The notes under the pieces were generated by a model, which had not been told where the DNA came from, made no database searches, and saw only the letters and a list, made by a program, of their open reading frames with translations. DNA of 64,000 nucleotides from Hippopus hippopus (taxonomy: Eukaryota > Mollusca > Bivalvia > Cardiida > Cardiidae), in NCBI GenBank assembly GCA_946811185.2, contig OX328101.1, positions 28,628,122 to 28,692,121 on the forward strand, given 5' to 3'. The position numbers and the translations under genes were made by a program. Of the stretch, positions 51,426 to 63,805 are shown piece after piece (within the stretch, counting starts at the first letter, position 1; each line of letters begins with the position of its first letter).

Positions 51426-51969
51426 TTATCAAAGGACGAGTATAATGCAATATAACGATCAAACTATAGTCAGGAGTGGCTACAGAAAACGGAAAAAGAT
51501 ACTGAGATACAACAGCTTATATCTAAATAAGATTTATTTACTTACATCATCGAGGAATAATGTCTATCAAATAAATCAGACAGTAAGACATAAACAAACA
51601 GACTTTCCTCCCAGCTATTTATCTTACCAACCAACAAAACAGACAAACTTAAAAAGACATACAGAATAAGGAAAATAAATCCATCGGAAATGCATTTACA
51701 GGCATAATAAATACCCTACAGATTATGTAATATTTTTAAGCGGCATGAAACCAGATTTCTTTTCCCAAATGTTTAACATTTTCTTACAAAAACTTACGAT
51801 ATGTATACGTCTACAATGATGGCTTTGAAACAAGAATTTAGACAGCAATAGATGTAGAAAACATGATAAATGTCCATTTTTTCGACATGTTTTCTTGTAA
51901 ATTTTCTCACCCCGTTTGTCATGGGGGTCGCTGTTATTGCGTTAGAAGTGATAAATACATTTTAAACAC

Positions 51970-52545
51970 ACGAAGTACGAGCATAGCTGAGTTGGTAGAG
52001 TTGTTGTGGGTCTGTTGCAGGGTTTCAAGATTGCAGGATCGAATCCAAGTGATGGCAATTTAATTTCAAGGTAGCTTTTCCTTTATTGCCAAGATCATCC
52101 TCTTCAACCCTTAGGCTGCTAAGCGCGACTCACTGACCTTTTCCGGACAGTGTAGATCAAGATCAGACTGCACAGAACGTGTAGTCTGATCTTGGATCCA
52201 TATTGTCCGATATGGAGATATTTTCCCAAAAATATACCTTTGAAATAGCAATCTTTGGGTTTTCACTTCGGCTTGAAAGTTTCATTTCGTTTATTTAGTA
52301 GGTTAAGGGTTAAATCTCTTTCAGGAGGCAACGAGTTAAATTTTGCTGTAACAATAGGAAAAAAATATTGTATATGTAACTTCGTATATTTATGGTTATG
52401 TGGGAAAGCAGCCAGTGGCATGGGAAGAATATTGTGCGCAGTGCTTGTATTCGAGGAAAGCCTGGACAGGTGCACTGGCCCCCATGATATGACTGAAATA
52501 ATGATGAAAACGGCTTTAAACACCATAAACACAAACTTTTGCAGA
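51970..52545 (+). mobile_element. SINE (type B-like) interrupted by an F3 element
   Basis: tRNA-like head GCATAGCTGAGTTGGTAGAG at 51982 with B box GGATCGAATCC. The type B tail (GTGGGAAAGCAGCCAGTGGC) resumes at about 52395. An F3 copy fills 52105-52313. Confidence 0.65.
52105..52313 (+). mobile_element. F3 TTAA MITE
   Basis: TCAACCCTTAGGCTGCTAAG to AGGTTAAGGGTTAA, long near-perfect hairpin around 52150-52205. Inserted in a SINE. A further F3 hairpin remnant is at 52618-52750. Confidence 0.87.
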
Positions 52546-52568
52546 GCAAGAATATAAATATAACTCTT

Positions 52569-52586
52569 GGGGGGGGGGGGGGGGGC
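52569..52586. repeat. Poly-G run (18 G)
   Basis: Uninterrupted G run on the plus strand. Confidence 0.9.
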
Positions 52587-53221
52587 TAAAAGTGAAACCT
52601 ACTGAAATCAGACAGTTTTAACATATAAGCCTGACCAAACAAGCGGACGGTATATATCAAACATCAGACTGCACGTTTTATGTAGACTGATCTTGATCTA
52701 TGCCGTCCACAAAAGCACCCTGTTTTCGCCTATGCCGCTGAAAAGGTTTAAAACAAAAAAGAAAGAAAAATGAATGTGAGCCATGTTCTAGCAAAAGGGG
52801 CCTTAATGCATCCCTGTGATGGGATTATACCAAGCAAGTCATTTTGTAATTCGATGCCTTAGAATGAGAAGGTCGTAAGTGAAAAAACACAGTTTTGAGA
52901 AAACTTGAAAAAACATTTTTATTACAACAGTAACAGATCATTTTCAATAATTCATTTTTTATTTTCTTCTAACTATGGAGCAAAATTTAAATGGCCATTG
53001 ATAATAATAAAAAACCTTATCTAGTTTGAGAAAATTAGGAAAAAAACTTGCAAACGTCCTTTATACTTAGGTTGTTCCAAAATGGACAAGTAATGAAAGG
53101 TCGTAAGTGCCAGTAACAACCTTTTTGTCAAAATAGTATGTTGTAAAAGGTATCAACAGAAGGTCGTAAGTGTAGCTGCATATTTTCTACATATGAAACC
53201 TCTTTCTAAATTATTATCCCC

Positions 53222-54330
53222 CTGCGAAGCCGGAGGGGATTAAAGGAATGGCCTCTGTCTGTCTGCCTGTCAGTCTGTCTTTCTGTCTGTTCGCCTGTCT
53301 GTCTGTCCGTCCATCTGTAACTTTTTCTTGTCTGCTTCATATCTCCTGACCCCTTTGAAAGATTTTCATCAAACTTTGGCTAAATGTTCATCTAAGTAAG
53401 ACGGTGTGAAGAATCCAAGATTCATAACACTATCTTCAATATTTTTGGAGTAATTGCCCTTTGTTATTTTAACAAATGGGATTTTTGTCTGGAGCATAAC
53501 TTCCAAATTATAAAAGCTATTGACTTCAATAGATCACACTTAAGACAAGGGCAAAGCACAAGATCCATAACTCTGCCTACATTATTTTTGGGGTTATTTC
53601 CCCAAGAGTGGATTTTTGTCCGGAGCAAAACTCCCCAAAGTAAAAGAGCTATTGCCTTCAAACTTGATATACAAAAAGACTATGTTCGGAACAAGTGCAG
53701 TGCACAAGACCAATAGCTCGGTTTCCACTATTTTTGGAGTTATGGCACTCAGTTATTTTACCAATTTGATTTTTAGTCTGGAAAATAACTTCTTTTGGCT
53801 TAAAACTTCATATACAAATAAATGATATTGAGAACAAGTGCAATGCTTAAGACAGATAACCCTGTCTCCATTATTTTAGGAGTTATTGCCCTTTGTTGTG
53901 TTACAAACTTAATTTTTGTCGAGCGCATAACTTCAAAGTATAAAAGCTATTGACGTCAAACTGCATATGCAGACAGATCACATTGGGGACACATGCTATG
54001 CTCAACATCCATAACTCTGTCTCCACTAATTTTGGAGTTGTGGCCCTTATTTATCTAACAAATCTAAAAGATTTGTCTTGAGCATAACTTTCAAGGTATA
54101 AAAGCTGTCGGCTTCAAACTGTATATAGACCATCTTGAGGACAAGTGCAGTGCACAACAGTCATACTTCTGTTCTCAATATTTTTTTGGAGTGATTGTCC
54201 TAAAAGCTGTGAAAGCCAATGTCCTAGTGATGGGTCTAATATTTGAAGCCTGGCTTTTATTTTTGCAGCTTTTGTGTTGCAGATTTTGTTTGTGGATTTC
54301 GTGTTTGTAGATCTATATATCATCAAGAAA
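53222..54330. repeat. 'CCCCCTGCGAAGCCGGAGGGG' repeat with ~150-bp degenerate tandem units
   Basis: Starts ATCCCCCTGCGAAGCCGGAG, then a CTGTCTGT-rich run, then units with ATAACTCTGYCTCCA, TTTTTGGAGTTATTG, TTTTTGTCTGGAGCATAACT and AAAGCTATTGACTTCAAAC. At least five degenerate units, nested in the 4.1-kb element. Confidence 0.75.
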
Positions 54331-55058
54331 TTATGTGGGTTTATTGATTTAAATTCATCAATGCAACAAAAGATATGGATTTATGGCTGTCTTGGTGTTT
54401 TATATCCGTCAACCGTACTTCAGTCATGATAGGATGATTGAAGAGTGATTATAAATGGCTCGGTGCACTGAAGTGCTTTTTAGGTCCAGCAGGAATCATA
54501 CCCGGGACGCGGCAGCGGAGGATATAGCTGTCCTTCAGACTACCCTCTTGTTATACTTTTAAAAGAATATAATCATTCATACAACAGCTACAGATAACAA
54601 ACAGGTCTATAACTAGGTCAACAGTAGCTTACATCAAATAGAAAAGTACAAATAAAATCTTGAATACTTTATAAACCTATGAACTTCCTTTAAAACAAAC
54701 ACTTTAACATTTCTAAGCCAGCAAAATACTAATAACAGGCCACAGCCCTTTAACCAAAAGAGTCCCTTTTGAAACTTCTCTATATTAAAATTACTTGCAT
54801 ACAACAGGTAAACACAATTTTAGTTGCAGTTCAAATGATTTGTCTTGATCAGGTTGAAAGACATACATGTAGTAGAAAAATATTGAACAGCTGATTGCCA
54901 GCATTTTCTCCTATTCCAACAATGTTTTCAAAAAGCTGCTCCCATCAAGGTAGTTAATGAACAGTTTTGCTGTTGAAAGTTGAATCGTAGACTTCAGAGT
55001 ATCATTAAACCCTACCACATATAAACAAGTCCATAAGAAAAATTTTTGTTAAAAACTG
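54331..55058. other. Interior of the 4.1-kb element, no gene seen
   Basis: AT-rich sequence with one F1 half-hairpin at about 54895-54950 (GCCAGCATTTTCTCC). Nothing else recognised. Confidence 0.5.
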
Positions 55059-55263
55059 GTTGACTTTTTACCAGATAATCTCTGGTTTTTATGGCCCTAA
55101 GGTTGACGGTTGTAGAAAACATTCACGAAAAGCATTTCTCCTTTTCCCACAATGATTTCTACCTATCCAAAGAAAAATCCATCATTAGATTCGAAATTAG
55201 TTTTTGTCTGCAAATCCTTTTGATTTGGATGACACCAAAATTTTGTCATCTGTTAAAAAGTTA
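55059..55263 (-). mobile_element. F1 MITE nested in the 4.1-kb element
   Basis: TTGACTTTTTACCAGATAAT to TCTGTTAAAAAGTTAA; hairpin left arm lost. Confidence 0.75.
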
Positions 55264-55774
55264 AACAGAGAAATCACTCATGTTGAGCAACTTCTCCTTT
55301 CACAAGGATATTTTTAACTCATTTAGATGAAGCTTGAAATTGTATTTTAAATTATGTAATTTTCAAGCTTCTACTCGGACTTGGCAGTTCAAATATTTGG
55401 AAGGAAAAAAAACTTTTTCATCATGTTTTAAAAACCTTTCTTCATCAAGGTCCACACAAGATTGATTAGTAACATGTTATTATAGCCCTTACAGGCAGAG
55501 TTAAGACACTTTGTGTTAGGCCACATTTATATTGGCTTTAACATTAAATACTGAATTATACTTCTTGAATACTATATTCCTTCTTTTTAAAAATATACAT
55601 ATATTTGCTAATTTGCTATTCCTTTATGCAAAATGAAGAAAGATGCAGTAAAACATTTTATGTGCAAAAGCAATCAGTAGCTCGGAAAGAATATTGTGTG
55701 TAGCAGCCATAGGAGAATCTCTACAGAAGTATAATTATAAAGGTGTACTGGCATTCACAATATTACTGGATGAA

Positions 55775-55981
55775 AGCGACACTGAACCTCAATGGGCTAC
55801 AAATTCAAAATGGGCACTTTCATTTTTGGAGAAAAGATAGAAATATTATGTTTTCAGGGGTCTCTTTGTCCTATTATGACAGCATATGGGACATTGTAGA
55901 TTCAAAATTAGACTGCACATTCTATGCAGTCTAATCTTGATCTACAATGGTTCCAAAGGAAAGAGATCGTGCCTAGTGTTT
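55775..55981 (-). mobile_element. F3-like MITE with matched arm changes
   Basis: Hairpin AATTAGACTGCACATTC and ATGCAGTCTAATCTTG: both arms carry TTAGAC/GTCTAA in place of TCAGAC/GTCTGA. Outer ends diverged. Confidence 0.75.
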
Positions 55982-57000
55982 TAAGAGTGGGTTGAACACC
56001 ACACAAACAAGGGGAAGAATTCCTAATCATGAGTTCCTTTGTTGGATCTTCATTCTAAACTCCTTTTTTTCAATTGAGTGTCCATAAGTAGGACCTCCAC
56101 AGACAAAACCATAACCTACATAAGTACGCTGTGTATCTAATATGACTGAAATAATGTAGAAATCAGCTTAAAGCACTTATTAATTGCCTTATGGTGTTTA
56201 AACTGATTAAATTACCTGAGAGAGTGTGTAATTTCACGAAGGACCAATTCTCTATGCAGTATGGTCAGTGCGAATACTATTACACTTTTTAGGTTTTTTT
56301 TTTTCATAAACAGTTATTTTATCTTTAACAAGATACAAGACGTTTAGGAGGCTTTTTTTAAAAATACTACTTATTTAAAGGCTGTCTATTCTTATAAGTT
56401 AAACCAGTTTTAAATACTTACCCCAATGCACAAGTTGAATTGCTACGAAATGTTTATTGTTTTCCCTCTCTCAAACTTTTGACAATGCTGTAATCTCTAC
56501 ACCAAAATCAGTTTCATAAAATTGTCTTGTTTCTTGTTTGTTTCCACTTTTTCTTCGGGTAAAGTGCATTTTTATTGGCTTAATTTCTATTAATTCTGTG
56601 TTTCTGCTATATGATATATTACAGAAAAGTCTGATCATGTATTTCTAAGGATTCTTCATTTTTAAGACTAAGTGCAAAACGTTGTAAAACAAGGGCGTAT
56701 GTAGAATTTACGACCTTCTTACTCAACTGTGTAATACTTTGTAAAATATTAACAAAAGGTCGTACGTGTCACATACGACCTTATGTTATAAACAGATTGA
56801 AACGGATTTTACTTACGACCTTTTTCAGCACCTTATTTGGTCAACACATCAAGTTCAAATTTCTATGAAATTGACATAAAAGGATAGAGAATGAAATGCC
56901 GTTTCCAAATATGTATGCATCATATAAGGTCGTAAGTGACACTTACGACCTTATCATTCTAAGGCATCGAATTATGGGTCCATCAAACCCGTTTCGTCTA

Positions 57001-57311
57001 TCGTTATTGATTGTATGGTGTTTAACGCCGTTTTCAACATTATTTCAGTTATATCGCGTGGGCCACTGCACTTATCCATGCTTTCCTGAAGTGTCCTTTA
57101 CCAGTACTCCGCACGATTTTCTTTCCAAGCCACTGGCTGCTTTCCCACATAACCGTCGACGAGACGATGGTCAGCGGTGGGAGAGAATGAATCCTGTCGC
57201 AATGACTTTCATCAATCCTCGGAAAGAAATTGGGCAGAGCCAGGGATCGAACCCGCGACCCCCTGTTCTCAAGTCCTGCACGCTACCGACTGAGATACTG
57301 GGGCTCGGCCA
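57001..57311 (-). mobile_element. SINE type B inserted in an F2 element
   Basis: Reverse-oriented copy with B box GGTTCGATCCC. TTTCGTCTA flanks it (56992-57000 and 57312-57320), and the F2 sequence reads through when it is removed. Confidence 0.87.
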
Positions 57312-57656
57312 TTTCGTCTAACAAGCGATTGAATTGTAGGAAACATTAATCCATTGACATGCAGAAAATTTATCAAAAGCAAAAAGTTTCGATTCAGGTC
57401 AGCCTGCGCGGACTTTTTGCAGATGCATTTAGCCCCCTTTCTACAGAGCATGACTGAAATACTTAAAAGGTATCAGTGTTAACTGAACCTCTGTAAAAAC
57501 GCGTTGTATTATACACAGAATAATGGGAAACATTTATCATTTACCGTCATGTCTGTCTAGGCTATAATAGCATAAACAATGCAATTTTTGGACCCTTCTT
57601 TCAGAATGAAAATGCCCGATTCGTAGATCTAGCAAAAAACCGTTTTCCAAACTTTT

Positions 57657-57862
57657 TACTGATCCATTCCGTATTCTAACCACTCTTACAAAAAAGGCTT
57701 TTGAAAACATAGTTGAAAAAGAGGAAATTCTGGTTACCGTTTTCCCCATAACGTTTTCTACCCTTTAAAAATTCCAATTTTAGGCCACATTTGACTTGTA
57801 GCCTTCAAATGCTGTCAATGGGCTATAGAAGAGTCTTAATTGTTGTCGTCTGGTAAAGAGTT
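57657..57862 (-). mobile_element. F1 MITE, diverged
   Basis: CTGATCCATTCCGTATTCTA to GTCTGGTAAAGAGTTA. A 40-base tandem pair (AATGATACAGTTAATATTTG) follows at 57906 and 57945. Confidence 0.7.
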
Positions 57863-58005
57863 ATAAAAATCATTCGCACCTTTTGCCTTGGTCATTTACG
57901 TTTGTGAATGATACAGTTAATATTTGGCTGCTATCCGATCTTCAATGATACAGTTAATATTTGGCTTGTATTCGATCTTCAATTTACAATGATTGATTGA
58001 ATGTT

Positions 58006-58215
58006 GTATTACGCCGCTATCATTATCTCAGTCATTACACGGTGATAGCTCACATACTAGTATTCATGTATGTTCTGGGTTCCAAAAGCACTAGACTGGG
58101 GCTCTGAATTGTCTTGCTCAAGGGCATTGCTACGAAAAATCTAGTGCCTAATAAGAGGATCGAACCCGGGGTCTCTAGGTTACGAATCCTACACGCCACA
58201 ACTGAACAACGCAAG
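58006..58215 (-). mobile_element. tRNA-derived SINE (type C, reverse)
   Basis: CTCTGAATTGTCTTGCTCAA and GGATCGAACCCGGGGTCTC (B box in reverse) with a head ending near 58215. Shares 'GTCTTGCTCAAGG' with copies at 5379-5620 and 62321-62537. Confidence 0.7.
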
Positions 58216-58492
58216 ACCCGTTTTAGTTTACAAAGTTCGAATGAGAAGTCCGATGTACAAACAATGCTCAAAACAAATTGGGTTTCGTTTTAGCCTTGTG
58301 AATATAGTACAAAAGAAAACTTTGAACTGGAGACAATTTCACGCTCTGTAAAAATTTGTTGCATTGTATATACATAAAAAAGCACAAAATCATTTATCAT
58401 CTATCGGAATGCCTGTCAATGCCATACCACCAAGGATACTGCAGTAGTTTAGATTTGTCCACTGAATATAAATGCCCATTTTATGCGGCACA

Positions 58493-58735
58493 CTGGCAAA
58501 ACGAGTTTACTGAATCTACGTGATGCATTATATAAGACAAGTCATCAGATAATTGTGGATCCATAAAATCCATTTTGTCTACCAAACGACTGAATCATGA
58601 GATAGAATGGTCTTTGAAATCGCAGAAAATTGACCCATAGCAAAAAAGTTTCGACCTATGTCTACCTTTCCAGACTGACATTGATCGATACTGTATGCAG
58701 ATACATTAAACTCCCTTTCCACAAAGCATGACTCA
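58493..58735 (-). mobile_element. F2 element, hairpin decayed
   Basis: ATAATTGTGGATCCATAAAA, AAAATTGACCCATAGCAAAA and CACAAAGCATGACTCAT keep the F2 order; GC hairpin lost. Confidence 0.78.
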
Positions 58736-58947
58736 TTCATACAATAGCAATCAAAGAGTTAATCAAACAAAAACCCATCTTTTTCTTTGATTCAATTGTC
58801 TTTGAAGCATCACTTGTTGTAAGTCTCCGTTTGCTATTTCATCTACAAGCTGGAGTTTGAAAACTTTCCATCACAAATTCAAATTTGCAAATAGCACGTC
58901 AAACATGGTAACTTTGTATTCAACGCCATGATAAGCTACAAACAAAG

Positions 58948-59178
58948 ATGCCCAATTCAAAAATGTTTTGTGCCACTACCAAGAACGTTGTAGTTTTTGT
59001 CTTTTTCTTACTGTATTCAAGTGCCCATTTTATCGAGCACAAGCCCATTTCTGGTATCAACATTCGTCTTCGTATAACATGTAGAACATTTCATACGCTG
59101 TTTCATCCAAATCCAAAGTTTCCATTACAAATTCCAATTTTCAAACGGCAGGCCAAACATGGTAACTTCGCTTGGTAA
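58948..59178 (+). other. ORF with signal-peptide-like start and a splice donor; possible orphan exon
   Basis: 76 codons. FCATTKNVVVFVFFLLYSSA resembles a signal peptide and is followed by a basic tail. GTAAGT falls at 59174-59179, so it could be a first exon. About 80 bases of its 3' part are a diverged copy of 58846-58930. No homology recognised and no second exon found; most likely chance. Confidence 0.2.
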
Positions 59179-59643
59179 GTGAATAATAGTAATAAAAAAA
59201 GAGCTCGACTCCAGACAAATTCAAATAAAATTGTACAAATGTATGTATTGTACATTATCCGTCATAATATTATTGGAATACCCGCTATTATCATTTCCCA
59301 CAGATTGGGGTTTGGAGTCTTTTTCTTACTTGATTGAATTGCCCAAAGTAGAGACACACCAACCTTGTTCGGAGATTATCAAATTTTGTCATTTGCAACA
59401 ACGCAGCTAATACCTACCGTACATAGATATTTTGTGGGCCACTCATTACTCGAACAATTCATACATAAAATGTAATAAATATAATGCCACCTAAAGAGAA
59501 AATTAACACATGTGACGAGATTTTTCATTCTACACGAAAAAAGAAAATAATGTAACTTTTATCTCATCACCAAATGAAACAGAATTTACCGCAGACAACT
59601 TTGAAAACATCCATGTTGAAAGGGCATAATCCACACATATAAT

Positions 59644-59907
59644 TGGCCTGCAACACGCGAAAAGGGGCATTCGGACATTTGCATAAAGTGTTGTCTCGGA
59701 GCAGCCTGCGCACTCCGCGCAAGCTAATCCGAGACGGCAATTTACGACTACATTAGATTTCGTCCTACAGTAGACTTGCGCAAAACAGAAAATTACAATA
59801 AAAACAGAAATTGTCGTTTCGGATTAGTCTGCGTGGACTGCGCAGGCTGATCCGGTACGACACTACGCAAATATCCGAATGCCCCTTTTCGCGTGTTGCA
59901 GGCCAGT
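59644..59907 (-). mobile_element. F4 element
   Basis: GCAACACGCGAAAAGGGGCA to TTTTCGCGTGTTGCAGGCC; palindromes CAGCCTGCGCACTCCGCGC and GCGTGGACTGCGCAGGC are imperfect. Confidence 0.85.
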
Positions 59908-59914
59908 TATAGAT

Positions 59915-60185
59915 TTATGAGCCATTGATCTGGCAAAAGTGTTTTAATGCATCCACATGATACATTATGCTAAGTAAGCCATCGCATAATTATGGGTCCA
60001 TAAAAATCCATTTTGTTTAACAACCGTCTGAATACTGCGGTAGAAGAGTCCTTGGACATGTAGCAAATAGACCGAAAGCAAAAGGGTTCGACTCAGGTCA
60101 GCCTGCGCGGACTGCACTGGCTGACCTGGGTCGAATTTTTTTGCAGATGCATTAAATCCTCTTTTCAAGCGCATAAGACATTTAT
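59915..60185 (-). mobile_element. F2 element
   Basis: ATGAGCCATTGATCTGGCAA, GGTCAGCCTGCGCGGACTGC, ACTGGCTGACCTGGGTCGAA, CTTTTCAAGCGCATAA. Confidence 0.8.
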
Positions 60186-60486
60186 CAAATGGTTCATGCA
60201 GTTTTGTTACCGGTTGAAATATTTTGTTTCTTTTGTACAACTATACAAAACACAGTGAGTGTGTTTGACAGGGAAGTAATGGTATTTTTTCCCCAAGTAC
60301 AAATTGCTTAGAAAATCTTATCGGATTCTTTATCTGCCTTTTATATCGTAAGATATAAGAAAGCGGTGAAGACCCTTTGAATTAGCAAGATGAGGAATTT
60401 CTAACAGTTATACAAAATGACACAAACATAATTGTGCAAGCGAACGAAACAAAGAGAAGGAGTAGTTGGTTATTAAATTTTATGCC

Positions 60487-60790
60487 TGGCCCGGTAGATC
60501 AGACGGTAACGTACGGGAGTTGAATGCAAGGGGTCGCTTGGTTGAGTCCCAGCATTACCTTAATCTCGCCAAAAATTTATGACAGTCACTGCAAAATGAA
60601 TTTTTCCACTCCAACCTCCGAACATTGCTTCAACGATGTTTATGTGGAAAACCTGCGAGTTGCATGGAAAGAATGCTGTGCAAAGCACAGATAGAACGAA
60701 AGTTCAGAAACGCATGGATAGGGTCACTGGCCCATGCGATACATGTATACTTTTTGATGTTCGAAACGGCCTTAAGCATCGACCAACCAA
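60487..60790 (+). mobile_element. SINE type B, diverged
   Basis: GCCCGGTAGATCAGACGGTA head, GGTCGCTTGGTTGAGTCCC, later ACGCATGGATAGGGTCACTG. Same order of segments as the 32290 copy. Confidence 0.65.
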
Positions 60791-61406
60791 ATGTAAGTGT
60801 AAAGCTTTTTTCTCTTGTCAGATTACCTCAAAACCACGGACAGGGTAGATTCAAGATCACATCGCACGTCTTCAGTTTTCCGATCCGACGCTTGTTTGAT
60901 AAGTTGACATGAATACAGGTGCAAGAGAGACCCCTGTCCCCCTCTTTTTTCAAATAGAATCGACTTTGACTCAAGGATGAGAAATGGGTTTTCACCCCGC
61001 TCTCTTTATATCATTCTTTTTTTGTTTTCTGATTTCAGTTAGTCTCTCAATATCATACTGTTGACGATAAATACATAACACGCCAACCAAGGGATTTATT
61101 GTCAATGTAATGGTAGGCTGCTTTAAGTCTAAGCAGGCTAAAGATGAGTTATAGTCCCTTTGCAGAAAGCAAATTTTGCAATGTTGCAACTTAAGGGCTT
61201 TTATGGTACCATTTTCTCTCAAACAATCGGACACTATAGATCACTACATGTTCTGTGCCGTTTTTGCTCTATTTTCATATGCCATTTGTTTTTATGTTAC
61301 AATATTTAATAACCGGCTTTCAAAACCCGTCGCTAGAAACATAGCATCTGTCAAAATTTAATTGCAGCATCAATAATCTCTCCGCATTGACTGTCTCGTT
61401 TTTCAT

Positions 61407-61815
61407 TTAACCCTTTCGCTGCTACGCGCGACTCAAGACGCCTTATCGGACAGTGTAAATTAAGATCAGACCACACAGAACGCAGCCTGCAGCCTGATCT
61501 TAGATCTATACCGTCCGAAAATAACTTTTGAAAGCGCGCTATTTTGGGATTATACTACCGCAAAAAAGTGTCAAATTATTTATTCTGCAGTTAAATCCTC
61601 TACCAAACAGACTCGTAATTAACGACCCTGAAAAAGAAGACTTTTGAAAACATTGTCAGAAAGGAGAACATGTAGATTACCAGTGTTTTCATTTTTCCGA
61701 CAATGTTTTCTATCCCTTTTGAGACTTTTCACACTATCAGCCACAGTTATTTCTTAATCTATGGCATGCAAATGATTTCGGCTTGGTCGATTTCGTCTTT
61801 TTGTGAAGAGTTTAG
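61407..61815. mobile_element. F3 and F1 MITEs abutting at one TTAA
   Basis: F3 spans 61407-61594 (TTAACCCTTTCGCTGCTACG to TTCTGCAGTTAA). F1 starts with that same TTAA (61591) and runs to about 61815 (GTGAAGAGTTTAGGG). Confidence 0.8.
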
Positions 61816-62320
61816 GGTTAAAACGCATGAGTGTATCAATCTATAAAACCCCAAGGCTCAGACATGTTTTACCTTTCACAGCAGTCTATAATGTCAATTG
61901 TATGGTGTTTCACGCAGCTTTCAACATTACTTCAGGCATATCACGGCGACAGCTTACTTGTTCACAGTAAATCCTGGCTTTCTTCATTACTAGTAAAGGA
62001 CTCTAAGCTCTGAAGTGTCTTACCCAAGGTAGTTTCCAGAAAAAAGTAACTTAGGTAAGAAAAGACCCCCCATAAGCTGATTCCTCATAATTGTCTGCCT
62101 CGTGCAAACAATTTCTGTTTACTTGTCAAACTTAAGTTACTGGCCTTATAAGATGTTCCTTCATCCAAGAAAAGAAAATGTGTCATAAACTTGCAGCATC
62201 AAAGCAATAAATTCTGTCGTAAAAACCTTGAATTTGAATAAGATTGCTTCGTAAGATGTCAAACCCTCGAGAACACAAGAAGAATCTCAAACCCATCCTC
62301 TGTAAAATTGATGGATTGAT

Positions 62321-62537
62321 AGAATGCTCTTTTGCGTCTCTTTCAATATTATTTTAGACATGTCAAGGTGATAGCTCATATTCATGCGTTCCTGGGTTTG
62401 AACAGTACTGGACCGTAGGGCTCTGAAGTGTCTTGCTCAAGGACACTCCCACGAATTACCCGGTGATTCCACTGAGGATCGAACCAAGGCCCTCACCGTG
62501 GCGAATCGTACATCTTGCCACTAAGCTACGTAGGACC
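62321..62537 (-). mobile_element. tRNA-derived SINE (type C, reverse)
   Basis: GCTCTGAAGTGTCTTGCTCA, GACACTCCCACGAATTACCC and GAGGATCGAACCAAGGCCCT mark the family. A related but shorter fragment lies at 61896-62040. Confidence 0.72.
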
Positions 62538-62846
62538 ACTTAAAAGAGACCGAACACATAGATCACAAATAAAGTTGCTACCGTTAGTGGGTGTACATGG
62601 GTTTTCGACTAATGCATTGACAATACACCATGTAAAATATGTCTCATCTAGAAGAGTTTTTAAATGGACAAGATTTCGGTGACAGCTTCGTTTAACGTTA
62701 CCAACAATAGCTTGGTCTTATTTTGCTTGTATGCCACTCAATATATTTTTCAAGGTTTCTCATCACTGATTCTTTTCAACATTGAGAAAAACGTTAAAAA
62801 CACTATCTTTGACAAACACAGAGTTTTGCAGGTTAATAGTTTTCAT

Positions 62847-62850
<4 letters not shown>

Positions 62851-62914
<64 letters not shown>
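62851..62914. repeat. (CA)n(TA)n microsatellite
   Basis: About 22 CA units (62851-62895) followed by nine TA units. Confidence 0.95.
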
Positions 62915-63805
62915 GTGGTCTGCACAAGAATTTGATACAAGAGAGCCTCAGCCGATTCTGTGTTTTGCTATTTCACCTCAAACATAACCACCCTTAAAAC
63001 TCACAGTCTAGACCATGTTCCAGTATGCCTTCACAGGCACAAAATAAATCCCCAAGGAATAACAAACTTACACTCATTTTCCACAGAAATCATCAAATCA
63101 ATGTAAGACGGCCGCTTTAAAAAAGACCTGTCCTTCCATTTTCTCTGATAAAACTGTTGAGTGAAAGTGCTTAGCGTCTATTTTTTAACTGTGACTACTT
63201 TTTACTACTTCGTCCCGGAAGCAGTGCGGAGCGGAGTGTCTCTTGTTACGAGAACTACATGTATCAAGAAATGGACGCAAATCTGTCAAGACTCAAAATA
63301 ATTCATTGATAGTTGCTTCAAAAAGAGCTCCACGAACGTGTAGCTACAGTGACGTCATATCTGGTCTCTTGAAAATAGCTGGAGTTCCCTATCGGAAAAA
63401 GCTACCCCGTTATATTCAACTGCCAAAAAACTGCAGCTTTTTAGTAAATATTACCATCGTTTCTTTACGCCTTAAGAGGAAAATATATTTAGTGGGCTTC
63501 CTCAGTGTTTTATAATAAAGTTTGATTCGCGGGGGAAAATCTAAATTGACACCTTGAATTAAATCGATCCATCCATTAAAATATATTCAACCATCCCACC
63601 TCCTGCATACGGCTTCTCGTACCCTGAAGCATGCTTTTCTTAAAATATGGTGACAAATTGAAAGAAAGCTCGTAAAGTACAATTTCTAAAATGCGACTTT
63701 TCTCATAGCGTTTTCACATGTAACCATGTACAAGACAAAAACTCATATTGATAATGCATACATGTGTTTTGTAAATTGTTTGGATTAACTATTTCAGGAG
63801 AAAAA
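62915..63805. other. Intergenic, no gene seen
   Basis: A 90-codon ORF at 63243-63515 has no recognisable domain or splice context. None of the named repeat families is visible. Confidence 0.5.

Larger units (their letters stand above)
52852..56969. mobile_element. 4,118-bp TIR element with 'AGGTCGTAAGTG' ends, no transposase ORF
   Basis: CGATGCCTTAGAATGA at the left mirrors TCATTCTAAGGCATCG at the right. AATT flanks it at 848-851 and 970-973 of the respective kilobases (52848-52851, 56970-56973). GGTCGTAAGTG or its inverse recurs several times at both ends. The interior holds a Sat-like tandem region, an F1 (55059-55263) and an F3-like copy (55775-55981); no ORF above 70 codons looks real. 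Confidence 0.87.
52775..57452 (-). mobile_element. F2 element split by a 4.1-kb TIR element and a SINE
   Basis: The left third is at 52775-52851 (GAGCCATGTTCTAGCAAAAG). It resumes at 56970 (AATTATGGGTCCATC), is broken again by the SINE at 57001-57311, and ends with GCAGATGCATTTAGCCCCC and CTACAGAGCATGAC. Confidence 0.85.

Noticed and set aside
786..61815. Many 60-120-residue ORFs with [14 protein letters not shown] or [10 protein letters not shown]
   Set aside because: They are frames through the F1 hairpin on either strand, appear in every copy, and shift frame between copies.
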